Below, in pieces: positions 28,287 through 36,191 of a stretch of 64,000 nt of DNA. The stretch is from Elusimicrobia bacterium GWC2_64_44. Lineage in GTDB: Bacteria; Elusimicrobiota; Elusimicrobia; Elusimicrobiales; UBA9959. The DNA is taken from positions 65,393 to 129,392 of the forward strand of contig MGUG01000054.1 of NCBI GenBank assembly GCA_001799845.1, in the 5' to 3' direction. The notes beneath the pieces were generated by a model. That model was not told the DNA's origin. It did not search any database and saw nothing but the letters and a program-made list of their open reading frames with translations. Position 1 is the first letter of the stretch; each line of letters opens with the position of its first letter. Made by a program: the position numbers and the translations under genes.

Positions 28287-30461
28287 ATGACAGAAATATG
28301 GCGGTTTCGTGACGAGTGGTTCCTGCGCGCCATTTCTGGCCTTCCCGGGGTTTCGCCGCAGCTTGTAGAGCGGTTCCGCGCTGAAAAGAAGAAATTCCTG
28401 TCGCACGCCCTGGTCGACACCGGGGCGCTGACCATTGACCAGCTGGTGAAAGCCGCTGAATCCCATTTTAAGATCAAGTATTTCATGCTTTCTCCGGAGC
28501 AGGTGGATAAGTTCGCCCTTTCCCTGGTGCCGGAAAGGATCTGCCGCAAGTACGACCTGGTGCCTGTCAGGCTGGCGGAAACCGAGATAAAAGTGGCCAT
28601 GAGCAACCCTTCGGATTTTAACGCCCTGTCCGACGTGGAAGCGCTGACCGGGCGCCGGGTACTGCCGCTTTTCAGCACGCCCCGGGAAGTGGAGTCCTGC
28701 ATGGAGCAGCTCTTCAGCGCCGATACGGTGATCTTCGACCTGCTGAGCAAGGTGGACGTGCCTGACGATATCGCGGTGCTCGGCGAGGCCGCGGCGGTCG
28801 AGGCTAAGGCCGGCGGGGTAACTTCCCCGGTCATCACGCTGGTCAATTCAATAATCTCGCAGGCTTACCGCAAGCACTCTTCCGATATACACATCGAGCA
28901 CGAGGAAAAATCCAGCCACGTGCGCATCCGCGTGGACGGCGAGCTGAAGAACATCATGAAGCTGCCGCGCCATATCGCGATCGGCCCCGTGGTGTCGCGC
29001 ATTAAGATCATGTCCGACCTGGACGTGTCTGTGCACATGCGCCCGCAGGACGGCCGCACCATGCTCCGCATCGGCAGCGCCGAGGTGGGCCTGCGCGTTT
29101 CCACGCTCCCGACTTCCTTTGGCGAGAAGGTGGTGATGCGCATCCTGGACCAGCGCGCGGCCGAGGTGCCGTTCGAGAAACTGGGCTTCGCGCCCGAGGT
29201 GGTAGCCGGCCTGGACAAGTGCATGTCCTCCACGCAGGGCCTCCTCCTGGTCACCGGCCCTACCGGCTCCGGCAAGACCACTACGCTTTATTCCGTGCTC
29301 AACAAGGTCAAGCAGGAGACCACGAATGTCGTCACGGTCGAGGATCCTATAGAATACAAACTGGCCGGCATAAACCAGGTGCAGGTCAACGACAAGCAGG
29401 GCCTTTCCTTCGCGGCCGTGCTGCGCTCGGTGCTGCGGCAGGACCCCGATATCATCATGGTGGGAGAGATCCGCGACCACGAGACGGCGGACATCGCCTT
29501 CCAGGCCGCCATGACCGGCCATCTTGTCCTCTCGACGCTTCACACTAACGATACGGTCTCCACGCTTTCCCGCCTGGCGGATATGGGGGTGGACCGTTTC
29601 AAGATATCGCCCGGACTGCTGGCCATCACCGCCCAGCGGCTGGTGCGCAAACTCTGCCCGCTCTGCCGGGAGAAAGTGCCGGATGTCGCGGCCGACCAGG
29701 AGATATTACTGGCGCTGGCGGCGCACGGGTTCGAGAAAACTTATTACCGCGGCATAGGCTGCGCTAACTGCGAGAGCAGCGGCTATGTCGGGCGGACCTC
29801 CATAGTGGAACTGCTGAGGATAGATCCTAAGATAAAGGAACTTATCAGCTCCGGCGCGGCCGCCGAGGAGATAGTCAGGGCCGGCACAGCCTCTGGCTCG
29901 CTGCGCACCATGACGCGCGACGCGCTCTGGCACCTGGCCACGGGCCAGACCGATCTGGAAGAGATAAAGACTTATCTCCACCTGGACAAGGCGGACGGGA
30001 AGCCCGCCGAAGCCCCTGCCGTTCCCGCCGTCAAGGCGCAGCAGCCTGATGTCGTTGCCTCACCTCTGCCGGCCGGCAAGCCACGCGTGATGGTGGCCGA
30101 CGACGATCCGCTGATGCGGATGCTGCTGAAGAAGTTCATAGAGAACGCCGGTTACGAGGCCCTGGAAGCCGCGGACGGCGAGGAGGCCCTGACCAGGATA
30201 GCGGAGGGCCCAGCCCCCGACCTGCTCATCTCCGACATCAACATGCCGCGCCTCAACGGCTTTGACCTGGTGAAGGGGCTGCGCGGTACGCTGGGCTTGC
30301 TGGACCTGCCGGTTATCATGCTCACTACGGAAGGCTCGGACAAGAGCCAGGAGCTGGCCTTTCAGCTGGGTGCCGACGACTACGTTATAAAGCCGTTCAA
30401 GGGCCCGCTGGTGATGGCCCGCGTGACGGCCGCGCTGCGCCGCGCCGGGCGGATAACTTAG
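28287..30461 (+). CDS. PilB/GspE-type secretion ATPase fused to a C-terminal receiver domain
   Basis: A 724-residue cytosolic ATPase. Residues about 1-160 are an MshEN/T2SSE N-terminal domain, of the kind that can bind c-di-GMP in related proteins. Residues 180-560 are the assembly ATPase: Walker A GPTGSGKTTT near 324-333, the Asp box VEDPIEY, Walker B DPDIIMVGEIRD, the His box STLHTND, and a zinc site (CPLC ... CANC). A linker follows, then a response-regulator receiver from about 600: V-A-D-D-D acidic pocket, phospho-Asp in LLISDINMP near 651, the T in MLTTEGS and K in VIKPF. All receiver residues are intact, so phosphorylation could switch the motor. It is separate from the main pilus cluster, which has its own PilB at 50.3 kb. 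Confidence 0.9.
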   Translation: MTEIWRFRDEWFLRAISGLPGVSPQLVERFRAEKKKFLSHALVDTGALTIDQLVKAAESHFKIKYFMLSPEQVDKFALSLVPERICRKYDLVPVRLAETEIKVAMSNPSDFNALSDVEALTGRRVLPLFSTPREVESCMEQLFSADTVIFDLLSKVDVPDDIAVLGEAAAVEAKAGGVTSPVITLVNSIISQAYRKHSSDIHIEHEEKSSHVRIRVDGELKNIMKLPRHIAIGPVVSRIKIMSDLDVSVHMRPQDGRTMLRIGSAEVGLRVSTLPTSFGEKVVMRILDQRAAEVPFEKLGFAPEVVAGLDKCMSSTQGLLLVTGPTGSGKTTTLYSVLNKVKQETTNVVTVEDPIEYKLAGINQVQVNDKQGLSFAAVLRSVLRQDPDIIMVGEIRDHETADIAFQAAMTGHLVLSTLHTNDTVSTLSRLADMGVDRFKISPGLLAITAQRLVRKLCPLCREKVPDVAADQEILLALAAHGFEKTYYRGIGCANCESSGYVGRTSIVELLRIDPKIKELISSGAAAEEIVRAGTASGSLRTMTRDALWHLATGQTDLEEIKTYLHLDKADGKPAEAPAVPAVKAQQPDVVASPLPAGKPRVMVADDDPLMRMLLKKFIENAGYEALEAADGEEALTRIAEGPAPDLLISDINMPRLNGFDLVKGLRGTLGLLDLPVIMLTTEGSDKSQELAFQLGADDYVIKPFKGPLVMARVTAALRRAGRIT

Positions 30462-30534
30462 GGCGCGCCGGGTGACGGCGTCACTCTGACGCCCGACAAT
30501 TTTGTAAAATGTAGGCATACTCAGGAGGAATACG

Positions 30535-31314
30535 ATGAAAAAATTAACCTTAGCTGTTTTCGCGGTATTCATGGCGGGCTCCGCCGCCGCGCAGGACAAG
30601 GCTGCCGACGGGATGACCGAGGACCAGAAGACCCTTTATTTCCTGGGCCAGGCCGTCAGTTCCAAGATCAAACAGTTCGACTTCAGCGCCGATGAAGCCA
30701 AGTTCATAGTGCAGGGCTTCACCGAAGCCCTGGCCGGCGAGAAGACCAAGGCCGACGAGTCCTACGGTCTGAAGCTCAACGCCTACCTGGCCAAGAAGCA
30801 GGAAGCCATAGTGGCCAAGCAGAAGGAAGCGGCCAAGCCCTTCCTCGAGAAGATGGAGAAGGAAGCCGGCGCGCAGAAACTGACTCCCTCCGGCGTGATC
30901 TATATCCCGGTCAAGGCCGGCACCGGCGCCAGCCCCACGGCCGCCGACATGGTCAAGGTGCATTACCACGGCACCTTCCCCGACGGCAAGGTGTTCGACT
31001 CCTCCAAGGAGCGCGGCACCCCGGCCGAGTTCCCGCTGGGCGGCGTGATCCCCTGCTGGACCGAGGGCGTGCAGAAAATGAAGGTCGGCGGTTCAGCCAA
31101 GCTGGTCTGCCCCTCCGACACCGCTTACGGCGACCAGGGCGCGGGCGGCACCATCCCCGGCGGCGCCACGCTGGTCTTCGAAGTTGAGCTCCTCGAGATC
31201 CTCAAGGACAACCCGATGGCCGCGATGACGGGCAAGGGCGAGAAGAAAGAGCCCAAGAAAGCCGCTCAACCCGCCAAGAAGGCCGAGCCCAAGAAAGCCG
31301 AACCCAAGAAGTAA
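30535..31314 (+). CDS. Exported FKBP-type peptidyl-prolyl cis-trans isomerase
   Basis: A 259-residue protein with a signal peptide (MKKLTLAVFAVFMAGSAAA). An N-terminal helical dimerisation domain (about 25-120, FkpA/Mip-like) is followed by an FKBP domain (about 125-220). The active-site strand order is visible: V-H-Y-H-G-T-F-P-D-G-K-V-F-D-S-S, F-P-L-G-G-V-I-P-C-W-T-E-G-V, and the closing A-T-L-V-F-E-V-E-L. It would help fold periplasmic or outer-membrane proteins. The C-terminal tail is a low-complexity Lys/Ala/Pro/Glu repeat (KKAEPKK). AGGAGG lies 8 bases before the ATG. A terminator follows and the gene seems monocistronic. Confidence 0.93.
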   Translation: MKKLTLAVFAVFMAGSAAAQDKAADGMTEDQKTLYFLGQAVSSKIKQFDFSADEAKFIVQGFTEALAGEKTKADESYGLKLNAYLAKKQEAIVAKQKEAAKPFLEKMEKEAGAQKLTPSGVIYIPVKAGTGASPTAADMVKVHYHGTFPDGKVFDSSKERGTPAEFPLGGVIPCWTEGVQKMKVGGSAKLVCPSDTAYGDQGAGGTIPGGATLVFEVELLEILKDNPMAAMTGKGEKKEPKKAAQPAKKAEPKKAEPKK

Positions 31315-31332
31315 ACTTCAGCGCTCAAAATG

Positions 31333-31359
31333 AAAAACCCCGGCCGCCCGGGGTTTTTT
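31333..31359. terminator. Bidirectional terminator between FKBP and P-type ATPase genes
   Basis: Stem AAAAACCCCGG / CCGGGGTTTTT (31333-31343 and 31348-31358) with a 4-base loop. The flanking A and T runs serve both converging genes. Confidence 0.85.
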
Positions 31360-31377
31360 ATTTGGCGGGCGGTGCGG

Positions 31378-33990
31378 CTAGAACCAGCCGCGCCTGCGGG
31401 CCAGCTTTTCTCCCTCGACCGCGAAGAAGACCACTGAGGCGAGGGCCAGCGCGAAGGCCAGCTCGGCGGGGCTGAGCGGGGCGGTACGGAACAACTTGTT
31501 GAACAGCGGGGTGTAGATGACCAGCAGCTGCAGGCCCAGGGTAAGCAGTACCGAGTAGAGCAGCGCCTTGTTGGTGCGGAGGCCCAGCGACCAGAGCGAC
31601 CTGGTTTCGGAGCGGATGGCCAGCGCCTGGCCCAGCTGGCTCAGGCAGAGCACCGTGAAGACTATGGTTTGCCAGTGGGCGCGGCCCGTTGCGACGCCCC
31701 AGTACTGCGCGGCCAGGCAGACCCCGCCCATCAGCAGCCCCACCCAGACCACGTGCGCGCCCAGACCGCCGGAGAGCAGGCTTTCTCCGGGGCGTCGGGG
31801 GGGGCGGCGCATTATATCCGGCTCGGCCGGCTCTGAAGCCAGGGCCAGGCCGGGCAGCCCGTCGGTGACCAGGTTGATCCACAGGATCTGTATGGGCAAC
31901 AAGGGTATGGGCAGACCGAGGAAAGGCGCCAGTGAAATAGTCCAGATCTCTCCCGAATTGCAGGCCAGGATATAGCGCACGAAGCGGCGTATATTGTCGT
32001 AGATGCGGCGTCCCTCCCGCACCGCCTTCACGATGGTGGCAAAATTGTCGTCGAGAAGGATCATGTGGGCCGCCTCCTTGGAGACGTCCGTGCCCGTGAT
32101 GCCCATGGCTACGCCTATGTCCGCGCGCTTGAGCGCGGGGGCGTCGTTGACGCCGTCGCCGGTCATCGCCGCGAAATGCCCCTTCTCCTGCAGCGTCTTC
32201 ACTATGCGCAGCTTCTGCTCCGGCGCCACCCGGGCGTAAACCCGCACCCGCTCCACGCGCTCCAGGAATTCCTCATGGTCCAGCGCGTCCAGTTCCCGCC
32301 CGGTCAGCATGGCCGCGGCGTCGCCGGGCTTGATGATGCCCAGCCGCTCGGCTATGCTGCGCGCCGTGACGGGGTGGTCGCCGGTTATCATCACGGGGAT
32401 GATGCCGGCCTCGCCGCATTCGGCCACGGCGGCGGCGGCCTCGGGGCGCGGCGGGTCCTCTATGCCCACGAGGCCGAGGAAGATAAGTTCCTTTTCCTTC
32501 GACGGGTTGCCCTTGCCCGGCAGGGCGTCCCAGGGCTTGAAGGCCAGGCCCAGTACGCGCAGGCCGCGGGCAGCCATCTCCTCGGCCGCGGTGTGCACGG
32601 CGGCCTTGCCTCCGGGCGCGATCCCGTCCGGCGTCCAGATGCCGGCCGAGTTCTCCAGCAGGTTCTCCGCGGCGCCCTTGGTCACAGAGAAATACTGAGC
32701 CCCGCCGCCGGCCAGCGCGCCGGAGTGGAAGGTGGTCATCATCTTGCGCTCGGAGTCGAAAGGCAATTCTGCCAGGCGCGGGTGGTCGGCGTCCAGGGCG
32801 GCCTTTTCAAAGCCGGCGGCTTCCGCCAGCGCGCACAGCGCCGTCTCCGTCGGGTCGCCCAGCCAGCCGGCCGGGCCCCTGCGGGAATCGTTGTTGAGCG
32901 CGCCTGCCTTCAGCAGCGCGGCGTGAAGCGCGGCCAGCTCGGGCGGGACGGCCGCCCCGGCCTTCAGCGACGCGCCGGAGATATATACTTCCTGCGCCGT
33001 CATCTTGTTCTGCGTCAGCGTGCCCGTCTTGTCCGAGCAGATATGCGTCACCGAGCCCAGCGTCTCGACGGCCAGTAATTTGCGTATCAGCGCGTTCTGC
33101 TTCACCATCTTGGCCGCGCCCAGCGCCAGGGCTATGCTCATTACCGCCGGCAGGGCCTCCGGGATGGCCGCCACGGCCAGCGAGACCGAGGTCAGGAACA
33201 TTAGCGCGGCCGGCTCGCCGCGGGCCAGGCCGGAAAGGAACACTACGGCGCAGATGCCCAGTATGGCCCAGGCCAGCTTCTTGCCGAAGTCGGTCAGCCG
33301 CCGCTGCAGCGGGGTCTGCACCTCGCCCTCTTCCTGCAGCATCCCGGCGATCTTGCCCAGCTCGGTGGCCATGCCGGTGGCCGTTACCAGGCCCTTGCCG
33401 CGCCCGTAGGAGACGGAGGTGCCGCTGTAGGCCATGTTGCGCCTGTCGCCGAGCGCCAGGCCGTCCTCGGCTATCGGCAGGGCGTGCTTCTCTACGGAGA
33501 AGGATTCCCCGGTCAGGGGCGCTTCCTCGGTCTTGAGCGAGGCGCATTCTACCAGGCGCAGGTCGGCCGGCACTACGCTGCCGGCCTCCAGCAGCACCAG
33601 GTCCCCGGGCACCAGCTCCGCGGCCTTCACGCAGGCGGGCAGGCCGTCCCTTAATACATTGGCCGACGGGGCGGCCATCTTCTTCAGGGCTTCCATGGCT
33701 TTCTGCGCGCGGAATTCCTGGATGAAACCCATCACCGCGTTCAGTATTACTATGGCCAGGATTATCGCGGAGTCCAGCGCTTCGCCGATGGCCCCGGAAA
33801 CGGCGGCCGCCGCGATCAGGACCATGATCATGAAGTCTTTGAACTGGTCGAAGAACATCGCCAGCGGGGAGCGCTTTTTTTTCTCTTTCAGGGCGTTGGG
33901 GCCGTAACGCGCCAGGCGCGCGGCGGCTTCGCCCGCGGAAAGGCCGGAGAGGGACGCGCCGAGCTCCGTTAAAAGCCCGGGCGTTCCCAT
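31378..33990 (-). CDS. P-type cation-transporting ATPase, type II (Ca2+-like)
   Basis: About 870 residues and ten membrane helices. It has the N-terminal cation-ATPase domain (G-L-S-x-x-E-A-A-A-R-L-x-x-Y-G-P-N), the actuator loop motif LTGES, helix 4 with AAIPEALPAV, the phosphorylation site CSDKTGTLT, K-G-A in the nucleotide domain and the hinge TGDGVNDAPAL. The PEAL variant of helix 4 and a polar helix 5/6 resemble bacterial Ca2+ or mixed-cation pumps; the ion is not certain. The start at 33990 is preferred; an in-frame ATG at 34029 overlaps a minus-strand TATAAT (34033-34028), which is more likely the -10 box. Neither start has a Shine-Dalgarno. Confidence 0.92.
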   Translation of the reverse strand: MGTPGLLTELGASLSGLSAGEAAARLARYGPNALKEKKKRSPLAMFFDQFKDFMIMVLIAAAAVSGAIGEALDSAIILAIVILNAVMGFIQEFRAQKAMEALKKMAAPSANVLRDGLPACVKAAELVPGDLVLLEAGSVVPADLRLVECASLKTEEAPLTGESFSVEKHALPIAEDGLALGDRRNMAYSGTSVSYGRGKGLVTATGMATELGKIAGMLQEEGEVQTPLQRRLTDFGKKLAWAILGICAVVFLSGLARGEPAALMFLTSVSLAVAAIPEALPAVMSIALALGAAKMVKQNALIRKLLAVETLGSVTHICSDKTGTLTQNKMTAQEVYISGASLKAGAAVPPELAALHAALLKAGALNNDSRRGPAGWLGDPTETALCALAEAAGFEKAALDADHPRLAELPFDSERKMMTTFHSGALAGGGAQYFSVTKGAAENLLENSAGIWTPDGIAPGGKAAVHTAAEEMAARGLRVLGLAFKPWDALPGKGNPSKEKELIFLGLVGIEDPPRPEAAAAVAECGEAGIIPVMITGDHPVTARSIAERLGIIKPGDAAAMLTGRELDALDHEEFLERVERVRVYARVAPEQKLRIVKTLQEKGHFAAMTGDGVNDAPALKRADIGVAMGITGTDVSKEAAHMILLDDNFATIVKAVREGRRIYDNIRRFVRYILACNSGEIWTISLAPFLGLPIPLLPIQILWINLVTDGLPGLALASEPAEPDIMRRPPRRPGESLLSGGLGAHVVWVGLLMGGVCLAAQYWGVATGRAHWQTIVFTVLCLSQLGQALAIRSETRSLWSLGLRTNKALLYSVLLTLGLQLLVIYTPLFNKLFRTAPLSPAELAFALALASVVFFAVEGEKLARRRGWF

Positions 33991-34041
33991 TTTGTAGAAC
34001 GGAATAGCCGTAAAAGTACCCCCGGCCATTATATAACAAAA

Positions 34042-34067
34042 AAAAGCCCCGGTTTCCCGGGGCTTTT
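34042..34067 (-). terminator. Terminator of the terC gene
   Basis: Stem AAAAGCCCCGG / CCGGGGCTTTT (34042-34052 and 34057-34067) with loop TTTC. On the minus strand it is followed by a long T run (plus-strand A's at 34038-34045). It sits directly upstream of the P-type ATPase gene. Confidence 0.88.
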
Positions 34068-34081
34068 GGCCGGCGGCGGCG

Positions 34082-35008
34082 TCAGGCTTTTTCGGCGGCG
34101 GGCCGCGGCTTGATGGCCACGGACAGCAGGATGGAAAGCGCGAGTATCCCCAGCACCACGCCCAGCGAGATGAGGGGGTCTATCTTGTAGTAGCCCGAGA
34201 TGGTCATCTTTACGCCGACGTAGAAGAGGATGACGGCGATGCCGAACTTCAGGTAGCGGAACAGGTCCATCACCGAGGCCAGCAGGAAATACAGCGAGCG
34301 CAGGCCCACCACCGCGAACACGTTGGAGGTGTAGACTATGAAGGGTTCTCTGGAGATGGCGAGCACGGCCGGAATGGAGTCCACCGCGAAGACCAGGTCG
34401 GTGGTCTCTATGACCAGCAGGGTAGCGAACAGGGGGGTGGCGTGCCAGACCTCCTTCTTGACGAAGAAATCTCCGCCCGAGGCTTCCTTATCTATGGGCA
34501 TGACCTTGGCCAGTAGCTTGAGCAGCGGGTTCTTGCCCGGGTCCATGTCGCCCTCTTTGTGCAGCAGCATCTTTACCGCCGTGAGGATGAGGACGCCCCC
34601 GAAGACATAGATGAGCCAGTGGAAGGTGTTTATGAGCCCCACGCCGGCGAAGATCAGCACCAGGCGCATGAAGACGGCGCCCAGGATGCCCCAGGTGAGG
34701 ATCTTGGGCTGGTACTTCTTGGGCACGGAGAAGTAGGAGAAGATCATGATGAACACGAACATGTTGTCCATCGAGAGCGAGTACTCTATGGTATAGGCCG
34801 TGAAGAACTCGACCATGCGGTCGAAGCCCAGCATGTAGCCGGTCAGCACGCCGAAGACGGAGGCGACCAGGATCCAGAAGGCGCAGAGGAGCATGGCCTC
34901 CTTGCGGCCTATCTCGTGGGCGCGGCCGGCGGAAAGCTTTATGTCCGCGACGAAGAGGCCGGTCGCGGTGACGGCGAAAATTATCCACATGAGGGTAATA
35001 GATTCCAT
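34082..35008 (-). CDS. TerC/Alx-family integral membrane protein
   Basis: A 308-residue protein with about nine membrane helices and the TerC signature S-L-S-M-D-N-M-F-V-F near residue 80 and E-T-T-D-L-V-F-A-V-D-S-I-P near 200, which hold the conserved acidic residues inside the membrane. Family members (TerC, Alx, MeeF/MeeY) are involved in manganese efflux, tellurite resistance and metal loading of exported proteins. Its neighbour downstream is a cation-pumping ATPase, although a terminator separates them. On the minus strand a TATAAT (35022-35017) ends 8 bases before the ATG and there is no Shine-Dalgarno, so the message may be leaderless. It is divergent from the P-loop protein gene. Confidence 0.92.
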   Translation of the reverse strand: MESITLMWIIFAVTATGLFVADIKLSAGRAHEIGRKEAMLLCAFWILVASVFGVLTGYMLGFDRMVEFFTAYTIEYSLSMDNMFVFIMIFSYFSVPKKYQPKILTWGILGAVFMRLVLIFAGVGLINTFHWLIYVFGGVLILTAVKMLLHKEGDMDPGKNPLLKLLAKVMPIDKEASGGDFFVKKEVWHATPLFATLLVIETTDLVFAVDSIPAVLAISREPFIVYTSNVFAVVGLRSLYFLLASVMDLFRYLKFGIAVILFYVGVKMTISGYYKIDPLISLGVVLGILALSILLSVAIKPRPAAEKA

Positions 35009-35016
35009 AGTGGTAA

Positions 35017-35022
35017 ATTATA
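35017..35022 (-). promoter_or_regulatory. -10 element of terC
   Basis: Consensus TATAAT on the minus strand, 8 bases from the ATG. The 91-base divergent gap is AT-rich; a plus-strand promoter for the P-loop gene probably lies at 35036-35066, but no clear box pair stands out. Confidence 0.45.
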
Positions 35023-35099
35023 TAAAAAGTCGAGGTTTACTTTTTACCTTATATTGTTTAGAATTTATCAAACAAGTCCCAAAAAAGTCAGGAGGAAAC

Positions 35100-36083
35100 A
35101 TGAGCGAGACATTCGACATAGTACTGCTGCTGGCCCTGCCGGCTTCCGGCAAATCCGAGGTCAGGCGCTTTCTGGCCAACGTGGAGGCCGAGCGGCTCAA
35201 GAAAGAATTTCACATCGGCGCCAACCTGCAGCTCGACGACTTTCCGTACGTGCACATGATGCGCCGCGCCGATGACGAGCTCGCGAAGCTCGGTAAGGCC
35301 CGCCTGTTCTTCAAGTCCGGCGACCGCCCTTTCATCGACACCAAGGACTGGGGCACGCTGATCCACCTCCTGAACGAAGACTACCACGACCTGATGAATA
35401 AGAACGTCGTGAAGACCGACTCCGCCGCCGACCTGCTGATGAAGCGCATCGATAGGGCCGGCGAAAAGGCCAAGCTCGCCCCGCGCCTGGCCAAGCTCGA
35501 CGCCGGTACCTGGAAGGCTGTGGCCGCCGCCCTGGAGCCCGAGGCCCGCGCCATGCTCGACGAGAAGCACGCCGCCTACCCCGCCTCTTTCGAGGGCAAG
35601 ACCATAGTCATCGAGGCCGCCCGCGGCGGTCCCGACAAGTCCACGTTCCCGCTGCAGGACCCGCTGGGCTACCAGTATTCCCTGCGCGAGCTGGACGCCG
35701 AGATCCTCAAGCGCGCCGTCATCCTCTACGTCTGGGTCACCCCGGAGGAAAGCCGCCGCAAGAACACCGCCCGCACCAACCCCAACGACCCGGGCTCCAT
35801 CCTGCACCACGGCGTGCCGATGGAAGTGATGCTGGGCGACTACGGCTGCGACGACATGGACTACCTGGAGAAGAATTCCGAGGTGCCCGGCACCATCACC
35901 ATCGCCAAGGACGGGGTTAAGTACCACCTGCCGATAGGCCGCTTCGACAACCGCGTGGATAAGACCTCTTTCCTGCGCGTCGAGAAGAAGGACTGGGACC
36001 CGAAGATGGTGGCCGACGTCACCAACGGCATCAAGGGCGCCACGGACAAGCTGTACTCAATGTCCGCCGCCGCGAAGAAGTAA
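35100..36083 (+). CDS. P-loop protein of unknown function
   Basis: A 327-residue soluble protein. ATG 35100 follows a perfect AGGAGG. The N-terminus has a P-loop-like ALPASGKSE near residues 12-20, in which the usual first Gly of Walker A is Ala. It resembles small nucleotide-kinase or zeta-toxin-like P-loops. An acidic strand (Q-L-D-D-F-P) follows near 45 and V-I-E-A-A-R-G-G near 178, where kinases often carry substrate or lid residues. The C-terminal third has K-N-T-A-R-T-N-P-N-D-P-G and a D-Y-G-C-D-D-M motif that I cannot assign. No signal peptide or membrane segment is present. The gene is monocistronic with a strong terminator. A phosphotransferase is plausible but the substrate is unknown. 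Confidence 0.7.
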   Translation: MSETFDIVLLLALPASGKSEVRRFLANVEAERLKKEFHIGANLQLDDFPYVHMMRRADDELAKLGKARLFFKSGDRPFIDTKDWGTLIHLLNEDYHDLMNKNVVKTDSAADLLMKRIDRAGEKAKLAPRLAKLDAGTWKAVAAALEPEARAMLDEKHAAYPASFEGKTIVIEAARGGPDKSTFPLQDPLGYQYSLRELDAEILKRAVILYVWVTPEESRRKNTARTNPNDPGSILHHGVPMEVMLGDYGCDDMDYLEKNSEVPGTITIAKDGVKYHLPIGRFDNRVDKTSFLRVEKKDWDPKMVADVTNGIKGATDKLYSMSAAAKK

Positions 36084-36101
36084 AGCGCCAGGACCAGATA
36101 G

Positions 36102-36137
36102 ACGGCCGCCGGCCTTAAACCGGCGGCCGTTTTTTTG
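36102..36137 (+). terminator. Intrinsic terminator after the P-loop gene
   Basis: An 11-bp GC-rich stem ACGGCCGCCGG / CCGGCGGCCGT (36102-36112 and 36120-36130), a 7-base loop and seven T's. Confidence 0.92.
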
Positions 36138-36191
36138 TATCATATCGCTTTCCCGCCGTTAAGGCGGTTACGATAAAGGGGCGTCTCAATA

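Noticed and set aside
30535-31314. Lys/Ala/Pro/Glu tail of the FKBP considered as a nucleic-acid-binding domain
   Set aside because: The protein has an export signal and the tail is simple low-complexity sequence.
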